DNA of 25,249 bases from an uncultured Acetatifactor sp. (GCA_910586435.1 CAJUGT010000026.1:1-25249); one strand, 5' to 3'. Shown: positions 1-9,213, numbered from the stretch's first letter. Notes: generated from the sequence alone by a model not told the origin. Numbers and translations are program-made.

Positions 1-45
1 TTTCTTTCAGTAAATCAATTGCTTCTCTTCTTAAATCTGTCACTT

Positions 46-147
46 TCAGCTTCGGGTTTTAAAAGTAATTGTACGAAGAAAATCTTTACTTAACATATCC
101 CACCCGAAAAATTGCTCATCACTATCTCTTAATTTTACAAGTTCCAT
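46..147 (-). pseudogene. Start of an unrecognised small gene, probably frameshifted, running off the window edge
   Basis: A 33-codon open frame starts MELVKLRDSDEQFFGWDMLS and has an AAGGAG ribosome site at 158-163, ten bases before the ATG at 147. It stops at 46-48. Right after its TTT AAA codons near position 60 the -1 frame stays open to the window edge and reads NPKLKVTDLRREAIDLLKE. The likely explanation is one lost base in an A-run, splitting a longer gene. I do not recognise the family. A genuine 33-residue peptide cannot be excluded. Confidence 0.4.
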
Positions 148-173
148 ATTCCATTATCTCCTTATCAGCAATA

Positions 174-213
174 ACAGGAATCCCATTGCCTTCTTCAGCA
201 ATGGGATTCCTGT
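174..213 (-). terminator. Hairpin terminator after the Na/Pi cotransporter gene
   Basis: A perfect 16-bp inverted repeat (ACAGGAATCCCATTGC and its complement) with an 8-base loop lies about 50 bp past the stop of the cotransporter gene. In the minus direction it is followed by only a weak T-tract (TTATT), so it may act as an inefficient terminator or an mRNA 3' end stabiliser. Confidence 0.6.
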
Positions 214-262
214 AACAAAATATTGTTTTCTTCCTGGCCGTAAAGGGACACTTGGGCAGCTG

Positions 263-1915
263 TCACTCTTCTTCCCCGGCCTCTGCCTCTTTTTCCGCTG
301 TAATAATAGCAAAGGCAATATTGGTCGCATGATCCGCCACACGCTCAAGTCCTGAGACAATATCGGAGAATACCATACCCGCCTCCGGAGTACACTCTCT
401 GTTTGCCAGGCGCTGTACATGGTTTTTCTGCATCTCTTTTTCCTTGGCATCCACCTTATTTTCCAGGTCAATGACATCCTTCATATGGCTCTCATCGCCG
501 GTTGCGAACATATTCACAGAATATTGAATCAGCGTATTCACCATATCCAGCATTTCTCCAAGCTCCTTCTGCGCTTCCTTTCCAAAGGCAAACCCCGAAT
601 TCTTGCGTTCCACAGCGGCATCCACCACATTCTCCGCATGGTCTCCAATTCGCTCTATATCATTCGCCACATGGAACAGCGCCCCCAGACTCTTCAAATC
701 CTCTATGGGAAGAGTTGACTGGTTTATTTTCACCAGATAATCCGTAATCGCATGGTTCAGGAAGTCAATATTTCTCTCCACATTGTATACTTCCTTAATA
801 TCTTCCTCATCCAAGGTAATCAGCGCATTCATGGCCCGGTTTAAATTCTCGCTCGCAAGGGACGCCATGCGATCCAGTTCTTTGATTACTTCCACCACGG
901 CGGTTGCAGGGTTAAAAACCACCTTGTCCCCGATATATTTCAGCTGATAACTTTCACGATAATTTACCTTCCTGTCCTCTCCCCGTACACAGGCACAGGA
1001 TAACTTGACAATCCAGCCTGAAAATGGAAAGAGAATAATCACCTGGAATATCTTGATAATGGTATGGGCATTTGCCACAAAGCGACCTTTATCCGCCGAC
1101 ACAGCCCAAATCAGGTTCATCACGGGCCCCTCTGCCACAAAGAGAATGACATACAAAATAGCCGTACCAATCACATTAAACCAAAAGTGAATCAGCGCCG
1201 CTCTCTTGGCATCTTTTTTTCCCGCCATGGAGGCCAGAAGCGCTGTGGCACAGGCACCGATATTACAGCCCAGGATTATGTATAACGCCACGGAGAGAGC
1301 GAGCAAATCCTGACTGGCAAGCAACAGCACAATGCTGACCGTCACGGAAGAACTCTGTATAATCGTAGTCAAAAATAACCCCACCAGCGTGGCCATAAAA
1401 GGATTCTTCAGCGACGCAAGCAGATTTACCACTTCCGGAACTTCCTTCATACCCGCCATAGAACTTGACATGGTGCTGAGTCCCAAAAACAATACTCCGA
1501 ATCCTATGATAATTTCAGCAAACTTCTTAATCTGATCATTTCCGCAAAACATGACAACCAACACACCCACCAACAGGATTAAGGGCGCGTAAGCCGATAG
1601 ATTAAAAGACACCAACTGAGAAGTGATTGTTGTACCGATATTGGCACCAAAGATAACTCCAGCCGCCTGATACAGATTCATCAGGCCCGCATTGACAAAG
1701 CTCACCACCATGGCCGTACATGCTGAGGATGATTGAATAATTCCGGTAAATACAATTCCCACCACCATCCCGGTAAAACGGTTCGTGGTAAAAATCTCAA
1801 GAATATGCCGCAGTTTGGCCCCTGCGACCTTCTCAATAGAATCACTCATCACCCGCATACCAAACAAAAAAAGCCCCAGCCCGCCCGCCATTGACAAAAT
1901 TATACTTGTACTCAT
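263..1915 (-). CDS. Na/Pi cotransporter family protein (NptA/PNaS type) with C-terminal PhoU-like domain
   Basis: This is a 550-residue membrane protein predicted to import inorganic phosphate with sodium. Two copies of the family QSSS signature lie in hydrophobic segments, at about residues 61-64 (GIIQSSSACT) and 187-190 (TIIQSSSVTV). Each is followed by a GxNIG motif (GANIGTT, GCNIGAC), which is the inverted-repeat architecture of the SLC34-like family. From about residue 345 the protein is soluble and PhoU-like, with the paired signatures ERIGDHAENV and ERVADHATNI. The start at 1915 is chosen because GAAGGG precedes that ATG; an in-frame ATG at 1948 has no ribosome site. The gene has its own promoter just upstream, so it need not belong to the translation operon. 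PhoU-like tails in this family probably sense or gate transport, but this is inferred. Confidence 0.93.
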   Translation of the reverse strand: MSTSIILSMAGGLGLFLFGMRVMSDSIEKVAGAKLRHILEIFTTNRFTGMVVGIVFTGIIQSSSACTAMVVSFVNAGLMNLYQAAGVIFGANIGTTITSQLVSFNLSAYAPLILLVGVLVVMFCGNDQIKKFAEIIIGFGVLFLGLSTMSSSMAGMKEVPEVVNLLASLKNPFMATLVGLFLTTIIQSSSVTVSIVLLLASQDLLALSVALYIILGCNIGACATALLASMAGKKDAKRAALIHFWFNVIGTAILYVILFVAEGPVMNLIWAVSADKGRFVANAHTIIKIFQVIILFPFSGWIVKLSCACVRGEDRKVNYRESYQLKYIGDKVVFNPATAVVEVIKELDRMASLASENLNRAMNALITLDEEDIKEVYNVERNIDFLNHAITDYLVKINQSTLPIEDLKSLGALFHVANDIERIGDHAENVVDAAVERKNSGFAFGKEAQKELGEMLDMVNTLIQYSVNMFATGDESHMKDVIDLENKVDAKEKEMQKNHVQRLANRECTPEAGMVFSDIVSGLERVADHATNIAFAIITAEKEAEAGEEE

Positions 1916-1969
1916 TTGATTATTCCCTTCAGTAGATGTTATAGGCATTACTATTTCATACTGCTTACA

Positions 1970-1998
1970 ATTTTACGGGAAAAGACAAAATATTACAA
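1970..1998 (-). promoter_or_regulatory. Sigma-A-like promoter for the Na/Pi cotransporter gene
   Basis: On the minus strand, TTGTAA (1993-1998) and TAAAAT (1970-1975) are separated by exactly 17 bases, about 55 bp before the chosen start codon. The -10 matches consensus at 5 of 6 bases and the -35 at 4 of 6. Confidence 0.55.
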
Positions 1999-2011
1999 GA
2001 GATTTTTAAAT

Positions 2012-2980
2012 TTATATAAATTCGGCAGTTTTTTCAGGACACTGTCTTCCTTCATTTCCAATACGAATATCTTCCTCAAGCTGCCTTCGCAGCTCTTCTA
2101 AGTTCTCAAACCTCCGCTCCGGTCTGTGAAAGGTACACAGATAGACTTCAACATATTCTCCGTATATTTCTTCCTCAAAATCATAGAGGTATGTCTCCAC
2201 CCACACTGCCTGACTGTCCGAAACCGTGGGCCTGCACCCCACATTACTCACAGCACGGTATACCTTTCCCCTACAATGCACTCTGGAAAAATATACTCCT
2301 TTGGGAGGCAGAAGTTTATGGGGTCCGGGCAATATATTTATGGTCGGAAATCCTATGGTCCTTCCAATCTGATTCCCCTCCTCCACTTTACCCGCCATCA
2401 TATAGGGCATTCCCAAAAGGCGCTGCACCATGGCCATATCCCCTTCTTCCACTTTACTTCTCACCAATGTGGAGCTGACTTCCTGCCCGCTCAGACACAC
2501 TTTGTCAATGGTCACGAAATCAAATCCCAGCCCTGGCCCCAGCCTCCGAAGCAGCGACGCGTCCCCCGCCCCATCCGCGCCAAAAGACAAGTCACTCCCC
2601 GCAGCCAGAAATTTAATATTCATTCGTTTTACCAGTATTTCATAGACAAAAGTTTTGGGCGGCATTGCCGCAGTCTCTCTGTCCAGCGGAAATTCTATGA
2701 GAATGTCCACTCCCATTCGCTCAAATAAAATCCTCTTCTCCTCTTTGGTATTTAAAGCATATGACCCAGGATTTTCTCCGTCTTTCCCCTTATTGTTGCC
2801 AAAGAATACCGCCGGGGAGGGATCAAAGGTAAACACGCAGGCAGCCATACCTTCTTTTTTGCGCATAAATATTTCTTCCAGAAGCCTTCTGTGTCCGATA
2901 TGAATCCCGTCAAACTTGCCTATGGCCGCCGCCGTCTCCCTTTGCAGATAAAATTGTGTCGTATTTGCAATAATTTCCAC
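2012..2980 (-). CDS. ribF: Bifunctional riboflavin kinase / FAD synthetase RibF
   Basis: RibF converts riboflavin to FMN and then to FAD in the cytoplasm. The N-terminal adenylyltransferase domain shows the nucleotide-binding GKFDGIHIGH motif at residues 21-30. The C-terminal flavokinase domain shows GRTIGFPTINI, then GVYF, SNVGCRPTV and the ETYLYDF stretch holding the conserved acidic catalytic residue. The start is a GTG at 2980, with AGGGAG six to seven bases upstream; this gives 322 residues, close to the usual length of about 310-320. A GTG at 3007 is also in frame but has a poorer site. It lies 81 bp after truB, the usual Firmicutes neighbour, and is probably the last gene of the rimP-nusA operon. 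Confidence 0.95.
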   Translation of the reverse strand: MEIIANTTQFYLQRETAAAIGKFDGIHIGHRRLLEEIFMRKKEGMAACVFTFDPSPAVFFGNNKGKDGENPGSYALNTKEEKRILFERMGVDILIEFPLDRETAAMPPKTFVYEILVKRMNIKFLAAGSDLSFGADGAGDASLLRRLGPGLGFDFVTIDKVCLSGQEVSSTLVRSKVEEGDMAMVQRLLGMPYMMAGKVEEGNQIGRTIGFPTINILPGPHKLLPPKGVYFSRVHCRGKVYRAVSNVGCRPTVSDSQAVWVETYLYDFEEEIYGEYVEVYLCTFHRPERRFENLEELRRQLEEDIRIGNEGRQCPEKTAEFI

Positions 2981-3061
2981 CCCGGACTCCCTTCTTCCAC
3001 TGGACACCGCCTGCTGCCTTCCGGCGGCACAATCATTTTCTAAAGCGGCAGATACATCTTC

Positions 3062-3964
3062 TTACAGCGGTAAAAACATTTTGACAGGTATATAGCACTC
3101 CCGCCTGGATTCAAAGGCGTAAATCCCGGCAAATGCTTCATTGGCTCCATACACCCTTATCCATTCTCCCGGGGAATAAACTCTTTTTTCTTCCGTCTGT
3201 TCTGTTCTGAGCACATTGCCATTCTTCAGTAGATTCAAAAATTCAGCAGATACATGCATCGCCGGACATTTTCCAAATACACTGTCCACAGGCAGCACCG
3301 CATCCGCCAGTCTTCCTTCCTCTTTCATCCCCTGCAACTGTTCCAGCGTGACTGCGTCTTCCAGGCAAAACTCTCCTACCCTGGTGCGTTTCAGATGTGC
3401 CATAGTGCCGCCGCACCCCAGTTTTTGCCCTATGTCCGCACAAAGTGTCCTGATATATGTGCCTTTTGAACAGCTCACGGAAAACACTACTGCCGGAAGT
3501 CTGAATTCCAATATCTCCAGCTTGTGAATTACCACCGGACGAGCTTTGCGTTCCACTTCCAGACCCGCCCGGGCCAGTTCGTATAATTTCTTCCCATTTA
3601 CTTTTAAAGCCGAATACATGGGAGGCACTTGCGCATATTCTCCAACAAAAGAATCACATGCCCTTCGGACCTCCTCTTCTGTCACCTCCACAGGACGCTC
3701 CGCAAGCACCTTGCCCGTGGTGTCCTGCGTGTCAGTTTCCATCCCCAGCAAAAGTTCCGCCACATATTCTTTGTCCCTGTCCGCAAGCATGTCACAGAGT
3801 TTTGTCCCACTGCCCAGACACACAGGCAGAACCCCTGTTGCTTCCGGGTCAAGGGTTCCCGTATGACCGATTTTCTTCTGTCCGCAGATTCCCCGCATTT
3901 TCGCCACCACATCATGGGAAGTATAACCTGCTTCTTTTTGGATTACAATAATACCATTTATCAT
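3062..3964 (-). CDS. truB: tRNA pseudouridine-55 synthase TruB
   Basis: TruB isomerises U55 in the T-loop of tRNAs to pseudouridine. The catalytic motif GHTGTLDPEATGVL is present with the nucleophilic Asp at residue 39. KGTYIRTLCADIG, the second conserved TruB block, lies around residue 165-180, and the C-terminal ~60 residues fit a PUA-like RNA-binding domain. Its length of 300 residues is normal. Its ATG overlaps the TGA of the preceding nrnA-like gene (ATGA), so the two are translationally coupled. Confidence 0.97.
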   Translation of the reverse strand: MINGIIVIQKEAGYTSHDVVAKMRGICGQKKIGHTGTLDPEATGVLPVCLGSGTKLCDMLADRDKEYVAELLLGMETDTQDTTGKVLAERPVEVTEEEVRRACDSFVGEYAQVPPMYSALKVNGKKLYELARAGLEVERKARPVVIHKLEILEFRLPAVVFSVSCSKGTYIRTLCADIGQKLGCGGTMAHLKRTRVGEFCLEDAVTLEQLQGMKEEGRLADAVLPVDSVFGKCPAMHVSAEFLNLLKNGNVLRTEQTEEKRVYSPGEWIRVYGANEAFAGIYAFESRRECYIPVKMFLPL

Positions 3965-4914
3965 GATTTTAACAGTTCCTGTTCGATATGTAGTGACAGA
4001 TTGTTAATACAGTCGTGAAAAGTACCTTTCATGGTACATCCTGCCGCCCTGGCATGACCTCCTCCTCCGAAAAAAGAAGCAATCGCCGCCACATTCACCC
4101 TCTCGCCTGATCGCAGACTTACCCTGTATTCCAGGGTAGCCGTCTGGTACATAAAAACCGCGCATTCCACGCCCTTAATATTGCGCAGCTGATTCACAAT
4201 CCCATCCAAATCCTGAGATTCCACATTATAAAAGTCCATGGCCTTCTTATCCAGCACACTGACAATACACTGCCCGTCCAGGAACCGAATGCTCTCCATC
4301 AATGCTCTCCCCATTACCTGGGCCTGTAAATAGGTCTTCTGATAAAAGGTTTCCCGAATCATTCTCGGAAAGTCAAAACCATAGCGAATCAGCTTTGCGC
4401 CCTTTTCCATGGTGGCAGGGCTTGTATTGGAATACTGGAATACACCCGTGTCATGGATGATTCCAATATATATGGCCATGGCAATGTCACGGTCCATCAT
4501 GCCCTCTTCCATCAGGTCATAGACCAGTTCACTGGAAGATCCTACCTGCGGCTTGATATAACATATCGTGCCGCAGCCAGGGTTACTGATATGATGGTCT
4601 ATATTGATGGTTTTGACTGCCGCTTTGAAATATTTTTCCGCCTCTCCCAGCCTGTCCGCACCGCAATCCATCACAAAGAAAACATCAAAAGGTTCTTCCT
4701 CGGGAAATTCTGAGTCAATCTCATCAAAACCTTTTATCTCATTAAAAATATCCGCAGGCTTCTCCAAAAAAACTCTCACATGAGTCTGGGGCAGGCACTT
4801 TTTCAGATATTGCCACAATCCCAGACATGCTCCTACACAGTCGCCGTCCGGCCTGATATGCCCGCTGATGCCGATTCTGCCGGCCTCTTTACATTCTTCC
4901 AACAAATTCAACAT
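3961..4914 (-). CDS. nrnA: DHH-family phosphoesterase, NrnA-like nano-RNase / pAp phosphatase
   Basis: This DHH/DHHA1 protein is predicted to degrade 2-5-mer RNAs and possibly 3',5'-bisphosphates (pAp), or cyclic-dinucleotide breakdown products. Metal-binding motifs are in the family order: HIRPDGDCVGA (Asp23, Asp25), MDCGADRLG (Asp83) and DHHISN (106-108). The C-terminal DHHA1 domain ends with GGGGHARAAGC. I place the start at 4914 (317 residues) because GAGG lies eight bases upstream and the protein then begins at the normal family N-terminus. The open frame extends upstream into rbfA, but that extension has no family similarity. It sits 61 bp after rbfA and overlaps truB by 4 bases, as in many Clostridia. 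Confidence 0.9.
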   Translation of the reverse strand: MLNLLEECKEAGRIGISGHIRPDGDCVGACLGLWQYLKKCLPQTHVRVFLEKPADIFNEIKGFDEIDSEFPEEEPFDVFFVMDCGADRLGEAEKYFKAAVKTINIDHHISNPGCGTICYIKPQVGSSSELVYDLMEEGMMDRDIAMAIYIGIIHDTGVFQYSNTSPATMEKGAKLIRYGFDFPRMIRETFYQKTYLQAQVMGRALMESIRFLDGQCIVSVLDKKAMDFYNVESQDLDGIVNQLRNIKGVECAVFMYQTATLEYRVSLRSGERVNVAAIASFFGGGGHARAAGCTMKGTFHDCINNLSLHIEQELLKS

Positions 4915-4975
4915 GAAATTAACCTCATTCCTGCCCACAGGGCTTTTTCGGAGATGATTCACATCACCCGTGAAC

Positions 4976-5380
4976 TCACATTTCTTCCTCTGGAACAGGC
5001 ATTTCGCCCGCTCCGACATTTTGATTATCCTGCGCAATAACCTCGTCAATTTTATGGGACATCGTAACCCCATATTCAATGGATTGATCCATAATAAAAG
5101 TAATCTCCGGCGTATTGCGAAGGTTTATGGTTCTTGCCAGTTGTCTTTTGATAAAACCACTGGCACTCTTCAATCCTTCCAAAGTGGAATTTTTAGCATC
5201 CTCATCTCCAAGCACGCTGATCCAAGCCTTACAGCTCTTTAAATCCGGCGCAACTTCCACTGCCACAACACTGGTCAGAGGGCTGATCCGGGGGTCTTTG
5301 ATTCCCCCTCGGATGGTCTCTGCAAGCACTCTCTGCACTTCTCCGTTGATACGGGTATTTTTTACACTGTTTTTTCTCAT
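4976..5380 (-). CDS. rbfA: 30S ribosome-binding factor RbfA
   Basis: RbfA is a KH-fold protein that binds immature 30S subunits and assists 16S rRNA 5'-end maturation. The 134-residue sequence starts with the family pattern RINGEVQRVLAETIRGGIKDPR and includes the conserved LTSVVAVEVAPDLKSCKAWIS segment. The C-terminus carries a short acidic tail (GAGEMPVPEEEM). It follows infB by 37 bp, the standard operon position. Confidence 0.95.
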   Translation of the reverse strand: MRKNSVKNTRINGEVQRVLAETIRGGIKDPRISPLTSVVAVEVAPDLKSCKAWISVLGDEDAKNSTLEGLKSASGFIKRQLARTINLRNTPEITFIMDQSIEYGVTMSHKIDEVIAQDNQNVGAGEMPVPEEEM

Positions 5381-5417
5381 AATTCTCCTATTTAAGGTTG
5401 GCGTGCTTCCAATACTG

Positions 5418-8400
5418 CTATCTGGGAACTTCTACCATAATGTAGGCTTCCACCATATCCAGTTCCTGTATCTGATCAAACCCTTCAAATACAAGACCAC
5501 ATTCAAAGCCTTCTTTTACTTCCTTCACATCATCTTTAAATCTCTTCAGGGACGCAAGCGCGCCTTCGTAAATCTGTGTTCCTTCCCTGCTGATACGAAT
5601 CTTGCATCCTCTCTGCAAAATGCCGTCCATCACATAGGAACCTGCAATATTTCCGATCTGTGAGGCCTTAAATATCTGTCTTACTTCCGCATGTCCTATT
5701 ATCTTCTCTTCAAACACAGGATCCAACATGCCCTTCATGGCGGCCTCTACATCCTCAATGGCCTGATAAATCACTCTATACAGCCTTACGTCCACGCCTT
5801 CCCGCTCTGCGGTGGCCTTTGCGGTGGCATCCGGTCTCACATTAAATCCAATGATAATCGCATTGGACGCGCTGGCCAGCGTCACATCTGACTCGTTGAT
5901 GGCGCCCACACCGCCATGGATGCATTTCACCACAACCTCTTCGTTGGTCAGTTTCAGCAATGACTGCTTCACCGCTTCCACACTGCCCTGCACATCCGCT
6001 TTCACAATCAGATTCAGTTCCTTCAGATTGCCTTCCTGAATCTGTGAGAACAGATCATCCAAGGACATTTTACTCTTGGTATCCTCAAGCATCTTCTCTT
6101 TATTTTGAGCCAGATAGGTCTCTGCGTAAGATCTTGCGGTCTTGTCGTTTTCATGGGCCAAAAATACTTCTCCCGCGCTGGGAACATCCGACAATCCCAA
6201 TATCTCCACAGGCATGGAAGGGGTTGCTTCCTTTACTCTCCTTCCCTTGTCGTCAATCATGGCCCTGACTTTGCCATGACATGCTCCCGCAGAGATAAAG
6301 TCCCCTACATGCAGTGTACCTTTTTGAACGAGAACCGTTGCCACAGGACCACGTCCCTTGTCAAGTTCCGCCTCAATTACAAGCCCACGGGCACGCCTGT
6401 CGGGATTGGCCTTTAATTCCAGAATATCCGCAGTCAGCAGAATGGTCTCCAACAGATTCTCAATACCCTCACCGGATTTTGCGGATACGGGAACAAATTC
6501 CGTATTCCCGCCCCAATCGGTGGCAACCAATTCATATTCTGTAAGTTCCTGTTTTACACGATCAATGTTGGCAGAGGGTTTGTCAATTTTATTTACCGCC
6601 ACCACAATTTCGATTCCCGCCGCCTTTGCATGGCTGATTGCCTCTACCGTCTGCGGCATGACGCCATCATCCGCCGCAACCACCAGAATAGCAATATCCG
6701 TGGAATTGGCGCCTCGCATACGCATGGCGGTAAACGCCTCATGTCCCGGTGTGTCAAGGAATGTAATCTTCCTTCCGTCCACAGTTACAGTATACGCACC
6801 GATATGCTGTGTAATACCTCCCGCTTCTCTGTCCGTAACGTTTGTCTTCCTTATGGCATCCAACAGGGAAGTTTTCCCATGATCCACATGGCCCATGACA
6901 CAGATGACAGGGGGTCTCCCCACAAGCACTGCCGTATCTTCGTCCTCTTCTTTGAGCAGTTCCTCAATTACATCAACCTTGACTTCCCTTTCGCAGAGAA
7001 TTTCATATTCCATGGCAATGTTTTCTGCGTCTTCATAAGAAATCTCCTGGTTCACAGTTACAATTTTGCCTTCCAGGAACAGTTTCTTAATAATGGCCGC
7101 CGGCTGCATTTTCATTTTGTCTGCCAGGTCTTTGATTGTAATTTTTTCCGGCAGGGTGATTACCTTAATCACCTCTTCCACCACTTCTTCTTTTTTCTTC
7201 TCCGGCTTAATAAATCTGCCCGGCTTATTCTTCAGAGTATCCTCTTCCTCGTAAATGTGATCTTTCCGGGAGCGTTTATCCTTTTCCTGGCTGTTTGCGC
7301 GCCTCTTGTCTTCCTCACGCTTCTTTTCCATGTCCTTTGCGGGCGCTTCTCCCACAAATCCCTTGCCCGATTTATTATCTCTGTATCCGGCTCCCTGTCC
7401 GCCATTGCCTCGGCCATCGCGTGAACCACCGCTGAAATTACGTCCGCCGCCCGGAGCAGCGCCCTGACCACGGCGATCATTTTGGTTATTCTCAGAACCA
7501 GGCCTGCCACTTCTCTGATATCCATTTTGCCTGTCGCCCTGGTATCTGTTATTTTGGCCGCTGCCTCCTCTTGACTGACCGCCCTGCCTGTTTCCCTGGC
7601 CGCCATAGTTTCCCTGCCCTCTGTTATCTCTATTTTCTCTGTTGTTATCTCTGTTGTCTCTGTTATTGTCTCTGCCGTCTCTGTTGTTCCTGTTATCCCT
7701 GCCGGTTCTATTGTCCCTATTGTCTCTGTTGTCCCTGTTTCCTCCGCCATCCCTGTTCGTTCTGTTTCTGTTATCCTGAGAATTTTGAGGATGGTTTTCC
7801 CTGACAGTCTTCTCCTGCGTATTTCCCGTATTCTGAGCGGCATCATTACGCATTGTCTGCTGACGCTCATTCTGCCGTGAAGGCTGCGCCTTTTGTTCCG
7901 CTTCACGCACCGGCGTCTGTTCAGGCACATTTTCTGCCGGACGGGTTTCCGTGCGTTCAGGGCGGGTTTTTACAGGAGGTTTCGGAGGCACCATCTGCAC
8001 CGCAGGCGTGGGAGACGGAGGGGTCAACGGCTTGATTGGTCTGACCGGAGCCTGTGCCTGCGTCTTTCGTCCGCCGCGATTATTCTGGGACTTATTCTGA
8101 TTCTGAGGCCTGGTCTGATTCTGGGATTTGGCCTGGTTCTGTCCCTGATTCTGCCCCTGATTTTGCCCTTGGTTCTGTCCTCCCTGCGTCCTGTTCTTAT
8201 TCTGTCCTGACTGAGTTCTGTTATTCCCTCCCTGATTCGGACGTTCGGAATTCTGAGGATTGTTGATAATTATAATTTTTTTCTTCTTTGGGGTCTCGCC
8301 TTCCTGTGGTTTCCCCTGTTTTGCCGCATCCTTCATTGGTTTGGCAGACTTCGTTGTTTCTTCTTTCACTGATTTTTTTGTCTCTTCTTTTACCGTTTCT

Positions 8401-8873
8401 TTCACAGACTTTATTTCTTCCTTTTCCTTTGCTCTTTCCTTATCTTTTATGGGCTTTGATTCTTCACTGCCCTTTGCTGACTCTTTTACAGACTTTGATT
8501 CTTCGCTGCCTTTGGTTGGCTCCTTTGCAGGCTTTGATTCTTCGCTGCCTTTTGCCGGCTCCTTTACAGGCTTCGATTCTTCACTGCCTTTGGTGGACTC
8601 CTTTGCAGGCTTCGATTCTTCACTGCCTTTGGTGGACTCCTTTACAGGCTTTGATTCTTCCTTTTTGTTCACCGTTTCCTTTCCAGGTTTCTCACCTGCT
8701 CCCACACCCTGTACTGACTTGCCAAAGGTTCTGCGCACCAGTCCGGCAGCCTCTTCATCGACAGAACTCTGTGCGGCTTTCGCTTCAATTCCCTGTTTTT
8801 GCAAAAAGCTAACGACATCTTTACTTTGCATCGCTAACTCCTTAGCGAGTTCATGTACTTTTATTTTCGCCAT
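5418..8873 (-). CDS. infB: Translation initiation factor IF-2 with long repetitive N-terminal region
   Basis: IF-2 is the GTPase that brings initiator tRNA to the 30S subunit and promotes subunit joining. The protein is 1151 residues, much longer than the roughly 700-900 common in Firmicutes. An N-terminal IF2_N-like segment (MAKIKVHELAKELAMQ) is followed by five 13-residue repeats built on EESKPVKESTKGS, a QNQG-rich tract, a Pro-rich tract and an RDN-rich tract. A second IF2_N-like segment precedes the G domain. GTPase motifs are G1 GHVDHGKT at 661-668, then GGITQHIGAY, DTPGHE, NKID and SAKSG, followed by the usual C-terminal domains. The start at 8873 is supported by GGAGG five bases upstream. 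The open frame continues further upstream, overlapping ylxQ, and in-frame upstream ATGs exist at 8894 and 8885. Confidence 0.96.
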   Translation of the reverse strand: MAKIKVHELAKELAMQSKDVVSFLQKQGIEAKAAQSSVDEEAAGLVRRTFGKSVQGVGAGEKPGKETVNKKEESKPVKESTKGSEESKPAKESTKGSEESKPVKEPAKGSEESKPAKEPTKGSEESKSVKESAKGSEESKPIKDKERAKEKEEIKSVKETVKEETKKSVKEETTKSAKPMKDAAKQGKPQEGETPKKKKIIIINNPQNSERPNQGGNNRTQSGQNKNRTQGGQNQGQNQGQNQGQNQAKSQNQTRPQNQNKSQNNRGGRKTQAQAPVRPIKPLTPPSPTPAVQMVPPKPPVKTRPERTETRPAENVPEQTPVREAEQKAQPSRQNERQQTMRNDAAQNTGNTQEKTVRENHPQNSQDNRNRTNRDGGGNRDNRDNRDNRTGRDNRNNRDGRDNNRDNRDNNRENRDNRGQGNYGGQGNRQGGQSRGGSGQNNRYQGDRQNGYQRSGRPGSENNQNDRRGQGAAPGGGRNFSGGSRDGRGNGGQGAGYRDNKSGKGFVGEAPAKDMEKKREEDKRRANSQEKDKRSRKDHIYEEEDTLKNKPGRFIKPEKKKEEVVEEVIKVITLPEKITIKDLADKMKMQPAAIIKKLFLEGKIVTVNQEISYEDAENIAMEYEILCEREVKVDVIEELLKEEDEDTAVLVGRPPVICVMGHVDHGKTSLLDAIRKTNVTDREAGGITQHIGAYTVTVDGRKITFLDTPGHEAFTAMRMRGANSTDIAILVVAADDGVMPQTVEAISHAKAAGIEIVVAVNKIDKPSANIDRVKQELTEYELVATDWGGNTEFVPVSAKSGEGIENLLETILLTADILELKANPDRRARGLVIEAELDKGRGPVATVLVQKGTLHVGDFISAGACHGKVRAMIDDKGRRVKEATPSMPVEILGLSDVPSAGEVFLAHENDKTARSYAETYLAQNKEKMLEDTKSKMSLDDLFSQIQEGNLKELNLIVKADVQGSVEAVKQSLLKLTNEEVVVKCIHGGVGAINESDVTLASASNAIIIGFNVRPDATAKATAEREGVDVRLYRVIYQAIEDVEAAMKGMLDPVFEEKIIGHAEVRQIFKASQIGNIAGSYVMDGILQRGCKIRISREGTQIYEGALASLKRFKDDVKEVKEGFECGLVFEGFDQIQELDMVEAYIMVEVPR
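7590..7745 (-). repeat. RDN-rich low-complexity coding repeat in IF-2
   Basis: This part of infB encodes many imperfect RDN, NRD and DNR triplets (for example RDNRDNRDNRTGRDNRNN) and then passes into GQGN and GGQ runs. The bases are correspondingly repetitive (rounds of ctgttgtc/ctctgt on the plus strand). It is intrinsically disordered, polar and of mixed charge. A QNQG run at about 8085-8180 is similar in kind. Confidence 0.75.
8440..8660 (-). repeat. Five 39-bp tandem repeats encoding 13 residues in IF-2
   Basis: The EESK codons recur with a period of exactly 39 bp from 8660 down to 8465, giving units such as EESKPVKESTKGS, EESKPAKESTKGS and EESKPVKEPAKGS, and then decay into KDKERAKEKEE. 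The units differ at a few codons, so the array is not brand new, but it should be prone to copy-number change between strains. Confidence 0.85.
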
Positions 8874-8904
8874 GCCTTCCTCCATTTCTGCCATAAACGG
8901 CGCT

Positions 8905-9213
8905 TTACTCCTTTTCCAGTTGTTTGATGATCGCATCCGCTAATCCCGCATCGCATACGCCTAACGATGACCGCAAATCTTTTCCGATAGCCTGGCCAAG
9001 TTCCTGCATGGTTCCGAAGCATATCACCGGAACCTTATAAAAAGAACATTTATCGGTAAATAACTTCCTGGTACGATCCGACGCGTCCTCTGCAATGATT
9101 ACCAGCATGGCGGAACCTTTTTTGACTGCCTCCAGGGTTTGAAATTCGCCACTGAGCAGATTACGTCCTTTCATCGCAATTCCCAAAAGGGATAACACTT
9201 TATTTTGCCTCAA
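8905..9213 (-). CDS. ylxQ: L7Ae/L30e-family ribosomal-type RNA-binding protein YlxQ
   Basis: This is a small kink-turn-binding-fold protein of the L7Ae/L30e/S12e family, found in Firmicutes between ylxR and infB. The sequence reads KVLSLLGIAMKGRNLLSGE and then LVIIAEDASDRTRKLFTDKC, matching the family core. No ATG gives a sensible N-terminus. The best start is a TTG at 9213, with AAGGAG ten bases upstream, giving 102 residues and a 14-base overlap with ylxR. A GTG at 9198 with GAGG upstream is an alternative. Its precise RNA target is not settled. Confidence 0.85.
   Translation of the reverse strand: MRQNKVLSLLGIAMKGRNLLSGEFQTLEAVKKGSAMLVIIAEDASDRTRKLFTDKCSFYKVPVICFGTMQELGQAIGKDLRSSLGVCDAGLADAIIKQLEKE

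Noticed and set aside
7232..7930. A 232-codon alternative-frame ORF within infB, rich in RETE/TEI repeats
   Set aside because: It arises from reading the RDN-encoding low-complexity DNA in another frame. The infB frame is the conserved one.
8260..8943. A plus-strand frame with repeated GFDSSLPLVDSF units that looks like a membrane or surface repeat protein
   Set aside because: It is the exact antisense of the IF-2 13-residue repeats and has no start signals.
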